NCBI GenBank assembly: GCA_032871835.1
Contig: CM065296.1
Coordinates: 8,504,001-8,568,000 of the forward strand
Direction: 5' to 3'
DNA: 64,000 nt
From: Dipteronia dyeriana
Lineage: Eukaryota; Streptophyta; Magnoliopsida; Sapindales; Sapindaceae
The notes under the pieces were generated by a model. That model did not search any database, was not told the origin of the DNA, and worked only from the letters and a program-made list of their open reading frames with translations. The translations under genes and the position numbers were made by a program. Below are positions 1-11,325 of the stretch, piece by piece (the stretch's first letter is position 1; the number at the start of each line of letters is the position of its first letter).

Positions 1-672
1 TGGAGACCAAGTTGAAAAATACTAGTTTACAATTCTTTTCCATTATGCCTTAGGTGTTATAGTAGATCATAGGGTTAAATTATCCGGTATAGAATTTTTA
101 CTTGAGTTTATTGGTACTAATTTGATAGTAGACTATTCATACCAAATTACTGATATACAAAACAAGTTGTTTGAAGTTTTTAGTATTTATGATCGTAGAT
201 TTGGCGGTGATGACACACAACCATTAGCAGAACCAGACATATAGCCGATGTAGACAAGTTTGAGCAATCTCAAACGTCGAAAACAAGATAAATCATCAAG
301 TTCTTCTTCAGCGTAACGATCTGATGCATCTTCTAGTGTCAAACTGAATAAGTACATTGAAGCCCGGTTCGATTCATGCAAAAACAAGGAGAAATTTGAT
401 CTGTTTTCATGGCGGAAGACCTATAGTTACAGGTAACCAGTCCTGTCACACCCAACACGTGACATACTGGTTATCTCTATGTCTACCGTGTCTTCAGAAC
501 AAGCAATCGGCACGAGTGGACAAATTATTGAACCAATAAGAAGTTGTTTGTCTCCAGAGATGGTTGAGGTATTAACATGCATTCGGGATTGGGAGCATGC
601 TCAAAAGATGATGCAAAATGAAATGGTAGATGAACAACTTATTCAAAATTTCTTAAATTTATATGTCGATTA
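1..672 (+). pseudogene. hAT transposase, C-terminal fragment with hATC dimerisation domain
   Basis: Reading the + strand gives hAT transposase-like protein broken by stops. The first part (about 30-240) resembles the end of the RNase H-like core and contains VKLSGIEFLLEF. Later comes a region with FDLFSWRKTY, then the dimerisation domain at about 470-670 with STVSSEQA, SCLSPEMVEVL and TCIRDW. The family pattern is an SSE..FS motif followed by LSPE..E.L.C..DW; here FS is changed to IG. Stops at about 241 and in the 300-450 stretch make it non-functional. The N-terminal part, including any BED zinc finger, lies outside the window. The family call is firm; its exact relatives are not known. Confidence 0.75.
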
Positions 673-1333
673 GAGTTCCAGTAGTAATCAGGTCCAGAAC
701 TAGGTTATACGTGTATATTTACTTGTAATACGATTGCACTCTTTTTCTCTTACCATGTTTTTATCTCACTGGGTTTTTTTTTGGTAAGGTATTTAATGAG
801 ATAATATTGATTTTTGAAAGTCATAAATAAATAAATAATTCTTCATTTCATATTTTCATATTTTCATAATTTCATCTATTTTTATTTTCTTTAATACTTT
901 ATCTTTATGCATTTTTTGAATTATTTTATTAACAAAAATAATAAATCTATCTATTAGCAACATTTTTTTTATCACACTAAAATAAAAATTAAGATTAATA
1001 AATTACAATGAAAAATACATAATTAAATTGTTAAAACAATATTATAGTTATAAGTCATAACAATTACATTTATATAATTAAATATTTCAAAAATGGAAGA
1101 AAAAAAAATCAAAGGCCTCCCCATTTGGCACGCCTGTGCTAGCATGACACGATACGTTGCCCCAGCATGCCTATGCCATGCCCATGTGTCGTGCTGGGCT
1201 ACCATTTTCCAAAACAGGTCGGCTCTTGCATGGCATGCCAATTTGGGCGTGCCGTGCCAGGCCCGACCCGTTTTGGAAAACATGCCGGCGTGTTATGCCT
1301 ATATGGGCCAGACCAGTACATTTTTACACCATT
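1..1333 (+). mobile_element. Right part of a decayed hAT transposon (left end outside window)
   Basis: The segment holds the C-terminal part of a hAT transposase on the + strand, then about 450 bp of AT-rich sequence, then a GC-rich block at 1123-1333 full of short motifs such as GGCACG, CATGCC and GGGC in both orientations. GC-rich subterminal motif blocks are usual for plant hAT elements. The block stops near 1330 at CATTTTTACACC, which resembles a hAT right end, but without the left end no target duplication can be checked. The right boundary is therefore approximate. Confidence 0.6.
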
Positions 1334-1759
1334 AATCTCGATCCTATTAATGGGGAAAACCTTTAAAAAAAATACAATGTCTAAATAGGTGGATAAATAG
1401 TTTTTTTTAAAAAAAAAAAAACCAATATATTACATGTCATGGTTGGATTTAAATCCAGTGAAATGGTTAAATAATCCACTTTTAAAAAACAAAGTTAAAT
1501 AATCCTAATTAAGAAATCAAATAAATTTGTGTTTGTGAGTTTTTGTTTTTTAAGATTATTACAATATTTCGTGGTTTAACAGTTTGGAGAAAGCGGAAGA
1601 AACTCGATCCCACTATTACGTGTAAGAGCCGTATCATTGAATTAACTTTATCTTATCATGATTGTATATTGATTAAAATGTGTATAAAACTTTTTTTTTA
1701 ATAAACAACGATCGAATAGATTAATGTATTTATAAATCAAAATTAAGAAGTTCAAGTTC
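1334..1759. other. AT-rich spacer between hAT remnant and MULE
   Basis: No gene or repeat structure was found. It has several poly-A/T runs, for example around 1400-1420 and 1688-1700. Confidence 0.5.
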
Positions 1760-2029
1760 TTTTGTTAAAGGGCTCGAAAAATAAATGGCACTATTTGAGA
1801 GGGGTATTGTGCAAATATCACCAGTTTAGTAATGTAAGTTTAAAAGAAATCATTTAACGTAAAGAGACGAGAATACCCCGATAAAATTGAAAAAGAGAGA
1901 AAAGTTGTCGTTTTGTGAGTCTGAGAAAAGCAACAGTGGGAAAGAAACCGACGACAACGAAAACGAAATTGACGGCGAGCAAATTGACAGCTTATTGACC
2001 GGAACGACAATACAGTACATTTCGCAGCG

Positions 2030-5000
2030 ATGACAGAGGTAAGTTCAGTTTGCTTTATTTTTCGATTTGTTGTTCATAACTTATCATTGCATTTTAGACT
2101 TGTTCTGTTGATTGAAATTGTAGATTAGGGTTGACACTGGTTGTGGTTTTTGTTTGGGTTTGAATTGAGGTTCAATATTCTGGTATCGAGCAATTTTTGT
2201 TTTGAAAAAAAAATAAATCGAGAATATTTCAAGCGAGATCGAGGAAATTTTTTAGAAAGATTCAAGAGGTTTTTTAAAGTGACAGTGAATGTTTTTCAAA
2301 GTGATCGAGCTTTTGTTAAATGATCGAGAATATTTTTCATAGAATCGAGAGGTTTTTCAAAGGATCGAGACTATTTTGAAAACGATCGAGAATATTATGA
2401 TAACGATCGAGAATAATTTTCAAAGGATCGAGATTTTTTAAAATGATCGAATCGAGAAGATTTTTCAAAAAATCGAGAGGTTTGTCAAAGTATCGAGACT
2501 ATTTTTAAAGGATCGAGAATGTTTTCAAATGATCGAGAATGTTTTTTAAAGGGTCCAGATTTTAGAAAATGGTCGAGAAGATTTTTCAAAGAATCGAGAG
2601 GTTTTTCAAAGAATCGAGAGGTTTTTCAAAGGATCGAGAGGTTTTTCAAAGGATCGGGACAATTTTCAAAAGTTCGAGAATATTTTCAAAGTGTCGAGAT
2701 TTTTTAAATTGATTGAGAACATTTTTCAAAGAATGAGAGGTTTTTCAAAGGATCGAGAGTATTTTCCAAGGATCGAGAATATTTTCTAACGATCGAGAAT
2801 GTTTTTCAAAGGGTCGAGAACTTTTTCAAATGATCGAGAAGATTTTTCAATGAATCGAGAGGTTTTACAAAGGATCGAGACTAATTTCAAAGGATCGAGC
2901 CTATTTGCAAAGGATCGAGAACTTTTTCAAAGTATCGAGAATTTGTTTCAAACGATCGAGAATATTTTCTAATTTTTGTGCAGTTTACTGATGTACTGTT
3001 TCTGTGACATTGCAGATGACGAGCAGTATGAAGGAATTGCTTAAAACTACAGAGGGAGATTGGTTCAAGGGAAAATTGACCCGACACGACCATTTTGAAG
3101 CCCTTGCCCGTATAGACGATGCACTTAATCGGTTCCCTGAAGAGTTTGTTGTTGAGGATCGGCGTCGGTTCATGGCCTCCTGTTTCTGGCATTTCATGCC
3201 GATGCACCGGGAGCTGAAGTTTTCGGGTGGTGTTATTCATCAGCTGCTGTTGCGGGAGTTAGACCATGACAGGTCGACAGATGAGATGCAGTTCTTGTTA
3301 AGGAACCATGTGGTGAGGTTTTCGAAGGTGGAATTTAGCCTCATCACCGGATTACGTTTTGGAGTCGTACCGGACACGAGTATGTATGTTGCAGTTGAGA
3401 ATGACATACATCAACGGTACTTTCTTGGACATGATGAGGTATCGTTGGATGACTTGAGGGTTGTTCTTACCCAGAGAGAGTTTCAACAGGCGTACGATGC
3501 TGTGAAGTTGTGCCTCAATTACATGTTGAACTGGATACTGATGGGGGTGGACGAGAGATTGAAGATTCCAGTTTGGCAGTTTCGGTTGGTAGAGGACTTC
3601 AATGCCTTCGATGTCTTCCCGTGGGGTGCCCACGTCTATAGGCATTCTATATTTTCATTCAAGCATGCCTTACCGCGACGTCGTGAGGAGAGACGACAAC
3701 AATCACAGGGCGATGTTGGACATTCCGTGGAGGGGTACAACATTTATGGTCTATCACACGCCCATTTGGTAAGAAATTTGATTTCCAACATGCATATTTA
3801 ATTTTTAATCCAAAATTGTTTTGGATTATAACTGTACGTATCTTTGATGTAGATATTTACTTTTAAGGTGACCCCCTAACTGGGCGTCGTTTTCTGGACT
3901 CGAAGGGTTACAGACCTTTCCTCTCGGTTGTTGAAGTAGGAGTTGATCAAACAACCTAGAGGGAAGAAGCTGGAGAAGATTTTTAGTGCTAGGGTAATTT
4001 ATTTTTTTGTTAAGTAATTTATATTACTTACGATAAGTAACAATGACATTCATCTAACTACGCTTTTAGATGTCGGTGAGGACGAAAATCATGCCTACAG
4101 CAGCTGAGGGGGTGGCCTCGTACTTTGCAGGCCTAAGTGAGAGGGGGAGCCCGTATGTGCAGGATGACAGGGTTCACCTTCCTACTATCCCTGAGCCGAC
4201 TACAAGTGCAATTCGTCCCGAGGAGGAGGGTGAGGGTGGGAGGTGTACTGAGACAGAGGCTTCAGACCCTACAGGTCTAAATTTCAGAGGCATGGACATT
4301 GGCGAATCTGAGCCGTCTTCTCGGTGAGTGAGGCAGGTTTGATTTACCACCCAGGAACTGGTTCTGCTACAGGGGATTCCCGTACAGGCGTTCGACTTGA
4401 TGGAGAGGTAAGTTGAGATAGTAGTTTTTTTTATTAACAAGAGTTGTTGATTGTTTTCGTATTAACAAAGTTGCATGATTTCATGCCTGTTTAGAACATA
4501 ACTTGAAGGAGTTGTGTGAAGCCCTCCAGAAGAGTGAGGTGGATCGATAATAACAACATCGGGATTTGCTCGATTTGTTTCGGAAGAGCGATGAGGATCG
4601 ATAGTAACAATATAGGGAGTTGCCTGCATTAATGGGGGGTCTTCAGGGCTTCAGGACCCATACAGATGATCCACATACCGGAGGGGCATTTCTGGATAGT
4701 GGGGCTCCCCCTCCCCCTCCCCATCCCCCTATGAGAGAGCAGCCGGCCCCCCTTCCCTCTCAAAGCTATTCGCAGGCTCCCCCGTCACCTTCTAGCGAGG
4801 AGCAGGATCCCCCTCCACCGAGCATCAGACTCCCCCGTCACCTCCTAGCGACTAGCAGGCTCCCCCGCCACCTTTTAGTGAGCAGCAGGCTCCCCCCCAC
4901 CTACGTCAGAGCAGCAGGCTCCCCCTCTCTCATCCTCATCTCAGCACACCCGGTCGGGGGGAGTTCGACAGCACATATGTGTACTGAAGTGCGGTTGGCA

Positions 5001-6333
5001 GTTGGTTAGCCCGTACACAGATCCGTGCTGACCTAAAAGGGTGAGGGCAATAGTAGAGGGACCTGACCACGTATTTAGTCTCTAGGGACTGGTGGACGGT
5101 GACCAGTTGAAGGCGTACCGAGCCTTCAAGAAGAACGTAAACAGGGAGCTGTAAGTAAAATTCATTGTTATTTAGGTGGCCGATTTTCTTGTAATGCATT
5201 ATATAAATGTGTAGCTGATGGAACATTAATGCAGACGTGATGGTGATTTGTTGGAGCCTGTTGATGCTGTATGGTTTCATCGGTTGCAGACCAACTTCAT
5301 GGATGTTGATGATGAGGTATATGGGACCGTAAATCCTGATTTCAGTATTTGTTTTAGATGTGTAAGCATCCTAACATATCTTAACGTGTTTATATTCCCA
5401 ACATATGGACGCGTACCTCTATATTCTTCGGAAGCGTCAACGGGCATTCCCGAATGTGTATAGTCAAATGGTTAACATATTGGACTCATAATTTTTTGTA
5501 AGTACTGAAATTAATAATGATAACGCGTTGTTTTATATGTGTATAGAAAACAATAATAAATTTGTGTTTTTGTTTCTGCAGTCCTTTCTGGAGCACCAGT
5601 ACAGGAAAATGATGCCTCGTGATTCTCGTCGGCAGATCACCCCTAGCCGTTGGAGTGTTTTGAGGTCTTAGTGGAAGGATGATGATCTCACAACGGTCCT
5701 TAGGGGATGCCCCGATTGGATGCCGTCCGTGGCACGAGGTTGACATGGTAAGTGTTACTTGACATGGTTTGCAATTGTATATATAAATGGTTTTGTACAT
5801 CTTAACACCTGTTGTTGACGTTTCCAGGTCCTGATACCGTGCAACATTGGGTGCCAACATTGGCTGCTAGTGATTGTGGGCCTCACATGCGGGAAGATGT
5901 TCATAGTCGACCCCTGGAGACAGGAGGTCCAAGCTCATATCCGAAAGCAGCATGTAGCCCCGTTGTGCTACTTTGTACCCTCGATGTTGCATCAAGCCGG
6001 GTTTCATACTAAACGAGCGACAGGACTGTTGAAATTTGAGAAGACAAGTAAGCTCTTTGATGTCAACGTCGTGTCGGGAAAACATATCCCCCAACAGAAG
6101 CAATCGTAAGACATTACGTAATAGTCACTTTAAGATTGTATTAGTATAAACCTAATGTTTTATTAACGCTTGTAAATGTGTCCAACTTTAGGGGTAACTG
6201 TGGTCCCCATACGTTGAGATTGATCGAGTACATACTAGCGAACAAAAAATATTTTGATTGGTCTGAAGACGATATGGGAATCATTCGGGAGAAGATGGTG
6301 GTTGAAATATTTGCAAACTCCAAAGTCGTATAG
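2030..6333 (+). pseudogene. ULP1-like cysteine protease gene (DUF1985 + C48 peptidase) of the MULE
   Basis: A likely start ATG at 2030 opens a 9-nt coding exon ending in a consensus GTAAGT donor. The intron (2039-3015) holds the left minisatellite. Exon 3016-3768 encodes a DUF1985-type domain (RNHVVRFSKVEFSLITGLRFG is its usual core, seen around 3304-3363). A degenerate linker follows with a proline-rich repeat near 4680-4930. The C48 peptidase part runs over 5235-5316, about 5404-5497, 5582-5747, 5828-6105 and 6192-6333. The catalytic set is visible: His in CQHW, Asp in VDPW, Gln in QKQS and Cys in GNCG, the last reformed across the 6105/6192 splice. Damage includes TAA at 5489-5491, TAG at 5669-5671, an apparent extra base near 5725 and a weak acceptor near 5403. 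The family cleaves SUMO-like conjugates; activity here is unlikely. The stop TAG at 6331-6333 ends it 222 bp before the convergent transposase. Confidence 0.75.
2205..2970. repeat. Left MULE minisatellite, ~36 copies of a 21-bp unit
   Basis: About 36 tandem, imperfect copies of a unit near GATCGAGAATATTTTTCAAAG. The array lies entirely inside the first intron of the ULP1-like gene. Units read in the same direction (GATCGAGA on +) as those in the right array at 9358-10170. Copies vary by single substitutions and 1-3 bp length changes, so the array is not recent. Confidence 0.9.
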
Positions 6334-6364
6334 ATTTCTGTAGTAATTCATGTGTATACGTACT

Positions 6365-6515
6365 AATTCTGTTTTATATGTTCCAATTACTTTGTATATT
6401 TACAAATTCTTTTGTATATGTACCAACAATTTTGTATATTTACCAATTCTTTTGTATATTTACAAATTCTTTTGTATAATTTTTTTTACATTTGTATATA
6501 TACAAATCATATTTA
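6365..6515. repeat. AT-rich ~21-bp tandem repeat between convergent MULE genes
   Basis: Six to seven imperfect copies of a unit near TTTGTATATTTACAAATTCT. It lies between the stop codon of the ULP1-like gene (6333) and that of the transposase (6556), where both transcripts should end. TTGTATAT is close to plant near-upstream polyadenylation elements on both strands, so a shared terminator is a guess. Confidence 0.7.
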
Positions 6516-6555
6516 AATACAATTGCATTTTAGTTACTTAACAAGTCATACGAGT

Positions 6556-9271
6556 TCAAATTATAACAATGTCATCATGATAACGCCTCAATTCATTCCA
6601 CGGTCCCACCGTCTCTAGTAGAGCACGTCTATCTGTTGTGACCAAAGTATGACAGATACTACACTTGCATCTGTATTCCTCAGGAATGGCTCTGCTCGGA
6701 TCTTCATCAGTAAAAGCTGGGTTAGAACATCTCCTCGAATTATGCCTTGGTTGTCGACATCGTCTATAATTATGTGTGGATGTTCTCTCCGAAGACGAGA
6801 TACGGCGTGAAGCCCTTGGGCGACCTGCTTGTCTCCTGGAGCTTGGATTCAAAACAACTCTCTCAACGATGTCAGATGGCACAATCCAAGTGAAATCCAT
6901 GTTTCGGTCCCTGTAAAAACATTGAAAACGATAATAAAATTGTATGATGTTTAAGTAATATTAACCGTACATAAAATTGTATGATGTACCTTACGGAAGC
7001 GAGAGCGTGAGAACATAGAAGAAGGTCCATTTGGAATTTGTTACATGTGCAGGTCTTCCGGGCTAAGTCAACGGTCCACTGTTTTCCAACCCGTTTCACT
7101 GAAAATATGTTCCAGTCAACTGGATTAACGGTCATAAAATTACACTTTTCTACACGTTTGAGGATCACAAGATGTGCTGCGTCGGTCAACTGATGACGCA
7201 TGGATTGTGCAGCCCTATGACGATCGTGAAACCAACGCTGTAACATATTCCTAATAAACTCTGCCAAAGTCAACATAGGCAGTTGCAGTGTAAATTTAAG
7301 ACATGAGTTTATGCAATCTGCAGCATTTGTTGTCATGACCCTATACCTTCTGTCGGCCAGTGAACACGGGACCACTTGTGTAGACCGGCATCAATTACAT
7401 ATTCATATGCATTCAGGTGCAAGTTGTGTAACTCTTCCATGTGCCGATTATATTGCAACTCGTGTACGCTTGGGCTGCTTTATCCATTATTGCGGCAACA
7501 TCCTTTCTATGATATCTCTTCTTAATATTTTTATAAAAGTGCCAGCAACATATGGTATGGGTGGCATAAGGGAACACTTTAGAAATCCCTGCTTCAATGC
7601 TTGCATATCGATCAGAAATGAAAACCAAATCATCTATATGGCCAAGGGCACCTTTCAAGCAATCAAAAAACCACTCCCATGATAGGTTGTTTTCCGAGCC
7701 ACCGTACCCAAAAGCAATTGGATAAACCTGTTCATTCTCATCTTGTGCAGTTGCAACAAATATTGTGCCCCCGAATCTACCCTTTAAATGGGTACCATCA
7801 ACGACAATATCTGGATGCATACACCTATAGAATCCTCTAAGTGAGGCACCCAACGACATAAAAAATATAGGAATTTACCATTTTCATCGCACTGTAAGTC
7901 AGTAATTGTTCCGGGATTTTTTTGTTCCAACACGTAACCAAATGATGGCAGCAGTTGGAAGCTTTCCTCATGCGTTCCATAAGTAAGTGATAATGCATAA
8001 TCAAGGGCTTGATGTGCCTTACTGTACATTATTTGGATGTCATACATTGTTTTCATGTCGGCGATTATGTCTTTCGGACCATTAGTCGACCATTTTGTTG
8101 CTGCAATATAGGTGCAACCACTTCTCCAATTATGACTGCACTAACTTATCGATGGCGGCGGTGAATCTTCTCCAACGGACAAGTGTGTTTGTTGATAAAA
8201 CTTCGTACTTGAAAGTATGTCGCTTCATCTCTCCTAACCGCTCTTAACTTCCATGTACAGTTGTCCATCAAACAAACCAGATGTAATGTTGTCTTATTCG
8301 ACCTTTTCACCTTCCACTCGAAGTTGTGCCGCATTGCAAAATGGCCAGCTAATCTCTTCAAATCCTTTTTAGTAGGAAAAATTGACCTTTATTTATCATG
8401 GTGGTAAGTTCATCTTCTACCAAGTTCCTGCTTCCACCCATACCAAACGAGTATGATTCTACTCCTGGAATAACCCACGTTCTGGCATTCTCAGACTCAG
8501 CTGGAGTTACATCAGGCCGAACCTCAGATGTCCTAGCTATATCTACTGCAGTGGAACTACATCTGTAGACACGTCTTGCACATCTTTCCATTTTGAACCG
8601 TTCTTCATCTTCCTCATTATTCGGTACATTATGTACCGGATTCAAATTTACCTCATTAGCCACCTTATGGATTGGTAGGTTATGAGGTTCATTGTTCCGC
8701 TCACTGTTCATGTCATTGTACATCTCATTGTATTGGTGGTTGTACTGCCCAGCGTTCATTTCAATTTGACAACCGAAATCATCATCCAATTGAGCTCCAA
8801 CTATATCACCATGGTCAGCTACTTCCGGTGGGACACCACATAGGTTTTCCTTACCGTCAATCACACTTCTTTCTGTGAACAACTGGTTGCTTCCGTCGAA
8901 AGATCAAAATTGTTGGGTGTTATCATGATGAGGGATTTCTTCACCGATGACACCTCTTGCAGCCCTCTCAATTAAACTGACACATACTTGAGGGATTACC
9001 CTATCTTTTCCTAGCATAAACAAAATATCGTCATCATTTCTTATAAATGTCGACATGTTGTCCCGGGAACAATTGATATAGATTGTAGATCAACAATGTA
9101 TTTGTTCACATCGTACTGCACAACGATTTGTACAATCGACACCAGCTCTTCGTAAGTCATATTCCTGGACACTTACATTCCTTGGTTATTGGAACCAAGA
9201 AACCTCTGACTTCCATCAGGTAATTGCTTCCATCGACCGTTGTAAGATATTATTAATATAACCCGATCCAT
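6556..9271 (-). pseudogene. MuDR-type MULE transposase, broken
   Basis: Read from the ATG at 9271 downward, the order of parts is that of plant MuDR transposases. There is an N-terminal domain (MDRVILIISYNGRWKQ), an acidic, asparagine-rich linker (8882-8358), a MuDR-type DNA-binding domain (8361-8146; KLRAVRRDE, HTCPLEKIHRRHR), the MULE catalytic domain (about 7859-7413; DIVVDGTHLKGRFGGT, FISDRY, CCWHFYKNIKKRY), a SWIM zinc finger (about 7085-7010; CTCNKFQMDLLLCSHALA) and a basic Arg-rich tail after a clear intron (donor GTAAGGTAC near 7003, acceptor TTTACAG near 6913). The frame is interrupted by nonsense codons (for example TAA near 8146, in the position of a Gln codon) and by apparent 1-bp shifts near 8370, 8075, 7860, 7405 and 7365. 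It is therefore a dead copy, though all domains can still be read. Confidence 0.85.
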
Positions 9272-9357
9272 TGTCCCATGAAAATCATCATCACAATCAA
9301 TTATTAACAGATAAAAAAAAATACTTTTACAATTACTAACAATTACAAAAAAATCAA

Positions 9358-10170
9358 ATGGATCGAGTACTTTTTATAACGGATCGAGGACTTTTTCAAG
9401 GGTTTGAGAATAATTTACAAAGGATCGAGAACTTTTAAAAATGTTCAATTCGAGAACTTTTATCGAGAATATTTGTCAAATTATCGAGAACTTTTTATAA
9501 CGGTTCGAGAACTTTTAACAAGGGAACGGGAACTTTTTTTAAGGGATAGAAAACATTTATAACTGTTCGAGTACTTTTTAAAGGGATCGAGAATAATTGT
9601 CAAATTATCCAGATTTTTTGTCAAGGGATCGAGAACTTTTAACAACGGAACGAGAACTTTTTCTAAGGACTCGAGAACTGTTAACAACGAAACAATAACT
9701 TTTTTAAGGGATCGAGAATATTTTTCAAGTTATCGAGAACTTTTATCAAGGGATCGAGAACATTTAACAAGGGAACGAGAACTTTTAACAACGGAACGAT
9801 AACTTTTTCTAAGAGATCGAGAACATTTCTAACTGTTCGATAACTTTTTTTAAGGATCGAGAAAATTTTCAAATTATCGAAAACTTTTATCAAGGGATCG
9901 AAATCTTTTCTCAAGGGATCGAGAACATTTTCGAAGGGACCGATAACTTTTTATAAGGGACCGACAACTTTGTTTAAGGGATCGAGAAAGTTTTAAAGGG
10001 ATCGAGAACTTTTTTAAGGGATCGAGATTATTTGTCAAATTATCGAGAACTTTTATAACGGTTCTAGAACCTTTGTCCAGGGATCGATAACTTTTCCTAA
10101 GGGATCGAGCATTTTTTGTCGAGCATTTTTTTCAAATAATCGAGCTTTTTTCAAACTAAACAAGAGCTCG
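9358..10170. repeat. Right MULE minisatellite of ~21-bp units
   Basis: Tandem imperfect copies of a unit near GATCGAGAACTTTTATCAAGG, about 35 in number. It starts about 90 bp upstream of the transposase start codon, so it lies in that gene's leader or promoter. The unit shares its GATCGAGAA core and AT-rich half with the left array and, unlike a TIR, has the same orientation as that array. Confidence 0.9.
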
Positions 10171-11325
10171 TTCCAATATAAAATAAGCTCGATTCATCTT
10201 TAAATATTCTCGGTCACACAAGAAAAAAGCATTCTAGTGCAGAATCTGAAATGGATACATTGATATCGAGGAATGGATACATTGTTAACCCACACAGAAA
10301 TGAATGCAAAATATCTGAAATGCATAAAAGAAATTTAAGTGAAGATCATAAATATTTGTTACCTTCTACTGCAGAATCTGGAGAGAGAGTCAAGTTTTTC
10401 AGACAACTTTTTTGGGGAGATACCAACGAGTTCAGAAATGGGCTTTTAAAAAATTAAAGTTTAGGGGTAATTTGGGCAGTTCACTACAATAGGTGCTTTT
10501 TAAACTTAAGTTATTAAAAGGGTGACATCATCACAACACACCTTAAAAAATGTGATATATCTCACATTTCCTTTTTGTTAAAACCCGAATTTTAAATAAC
10601 ACTCATGTTTGCATGTTTTAAAGGTTTCTCCAAATGGTTTTTTTTTCTTTTTCGAAAGAGGACTCTAAGGCCCAGTTTGGCATTGCTTCCCCAGCTACTT
10701 TTGGGACCAAAAGTGATTATAAACCTAAGACAAGGTGTTTGGTAAAATCGCGGGGAAGTGCTTTTGGTCACTTTTAGCTTCTCCCAACTAAGTTTTTTAG
10801 AAGCTACAAATACATGCTTTTGGATTTTAGCTTCTGCTTTTAGAAAACGCTCTACAGTGATATTAAATGAAATTTTACTAACTTTCCAACTTTGTCCTTG
10901 CTTTTAACGAAATTTAACAAAAAAAAATGGACTTATATTTTTGTACAAAAAAAAATGTTACCATAAATGTATAAATTTTTTTGGATAATTAATTCAATAA
11001 AGTAGAATAAAAATGAAATAAAAAAATAAAGTAGAAAAAAATAAATAAATAAATAAATAAAGGAATGAGGCTAATTAATTAAATAAAGTATAATAAAAAA
11101 TAGGGATAATAAATTCAATAAAAGACCATAATTATATAACACTTAACATTAAAAACAAATAAACAATAAAAATGTAAAGTATAACACATTAGTACCATTT
11201 AGATGTCTATGTCCTTATAGTAATTTTACACACTCACAACACTTTTTATTTCAGTTTACCAAACACATTGAAATTGTTTTTAGTTCTCACGGCACTTTTA
11301 AAAATCAATTTACCAAACACTCAGC

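Larger units (their letters stand above)
1770..10572. mobile_element. Mutator-like element with ULP1 and MuDR-type genes, ~8.8 kb
   Basis: The element is bounded by a 10-bp direct repeat TTTTGTTAAA at 1760-1769 and 10573-10582, a fitting MULE target-site duplication (usually 9-11 bp). Just inside are degenerate TIRs: the left stretch 1798-1846 and the reverse complement of the right stretch around 10503-10550 align without gaps at roughly three quarters identity, sharing TAAGTTTAAA and a TCACC block. Inside are two convergent broken genes, a ULP1-like protease (2030-6333, +) and a MULE transposase (9271-6556, -), plus a 21-bp minisatellite near each end. MULEs carrying ULP-like genes are known in plants (the Kaonashi/KIP group in Arabidopsis, CUMULE in melon). 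This copy cannot move on its own because its transposase is broken. The exact ends are inferred by eye. Confidence 0.75.

Noticed and set aside
1093..1366. Cys/Pro/Ala-rich overlapping frames on both strands
   Set aside because: They lie in the GC-rich subterminal block of the hAT remnant, where motif repeats suppress stops.
2205..2970. CRISPR-like spacing of short repeats
   Set aside because: The units are contiguous without unique spacers and the genome is a plant nuclear one.
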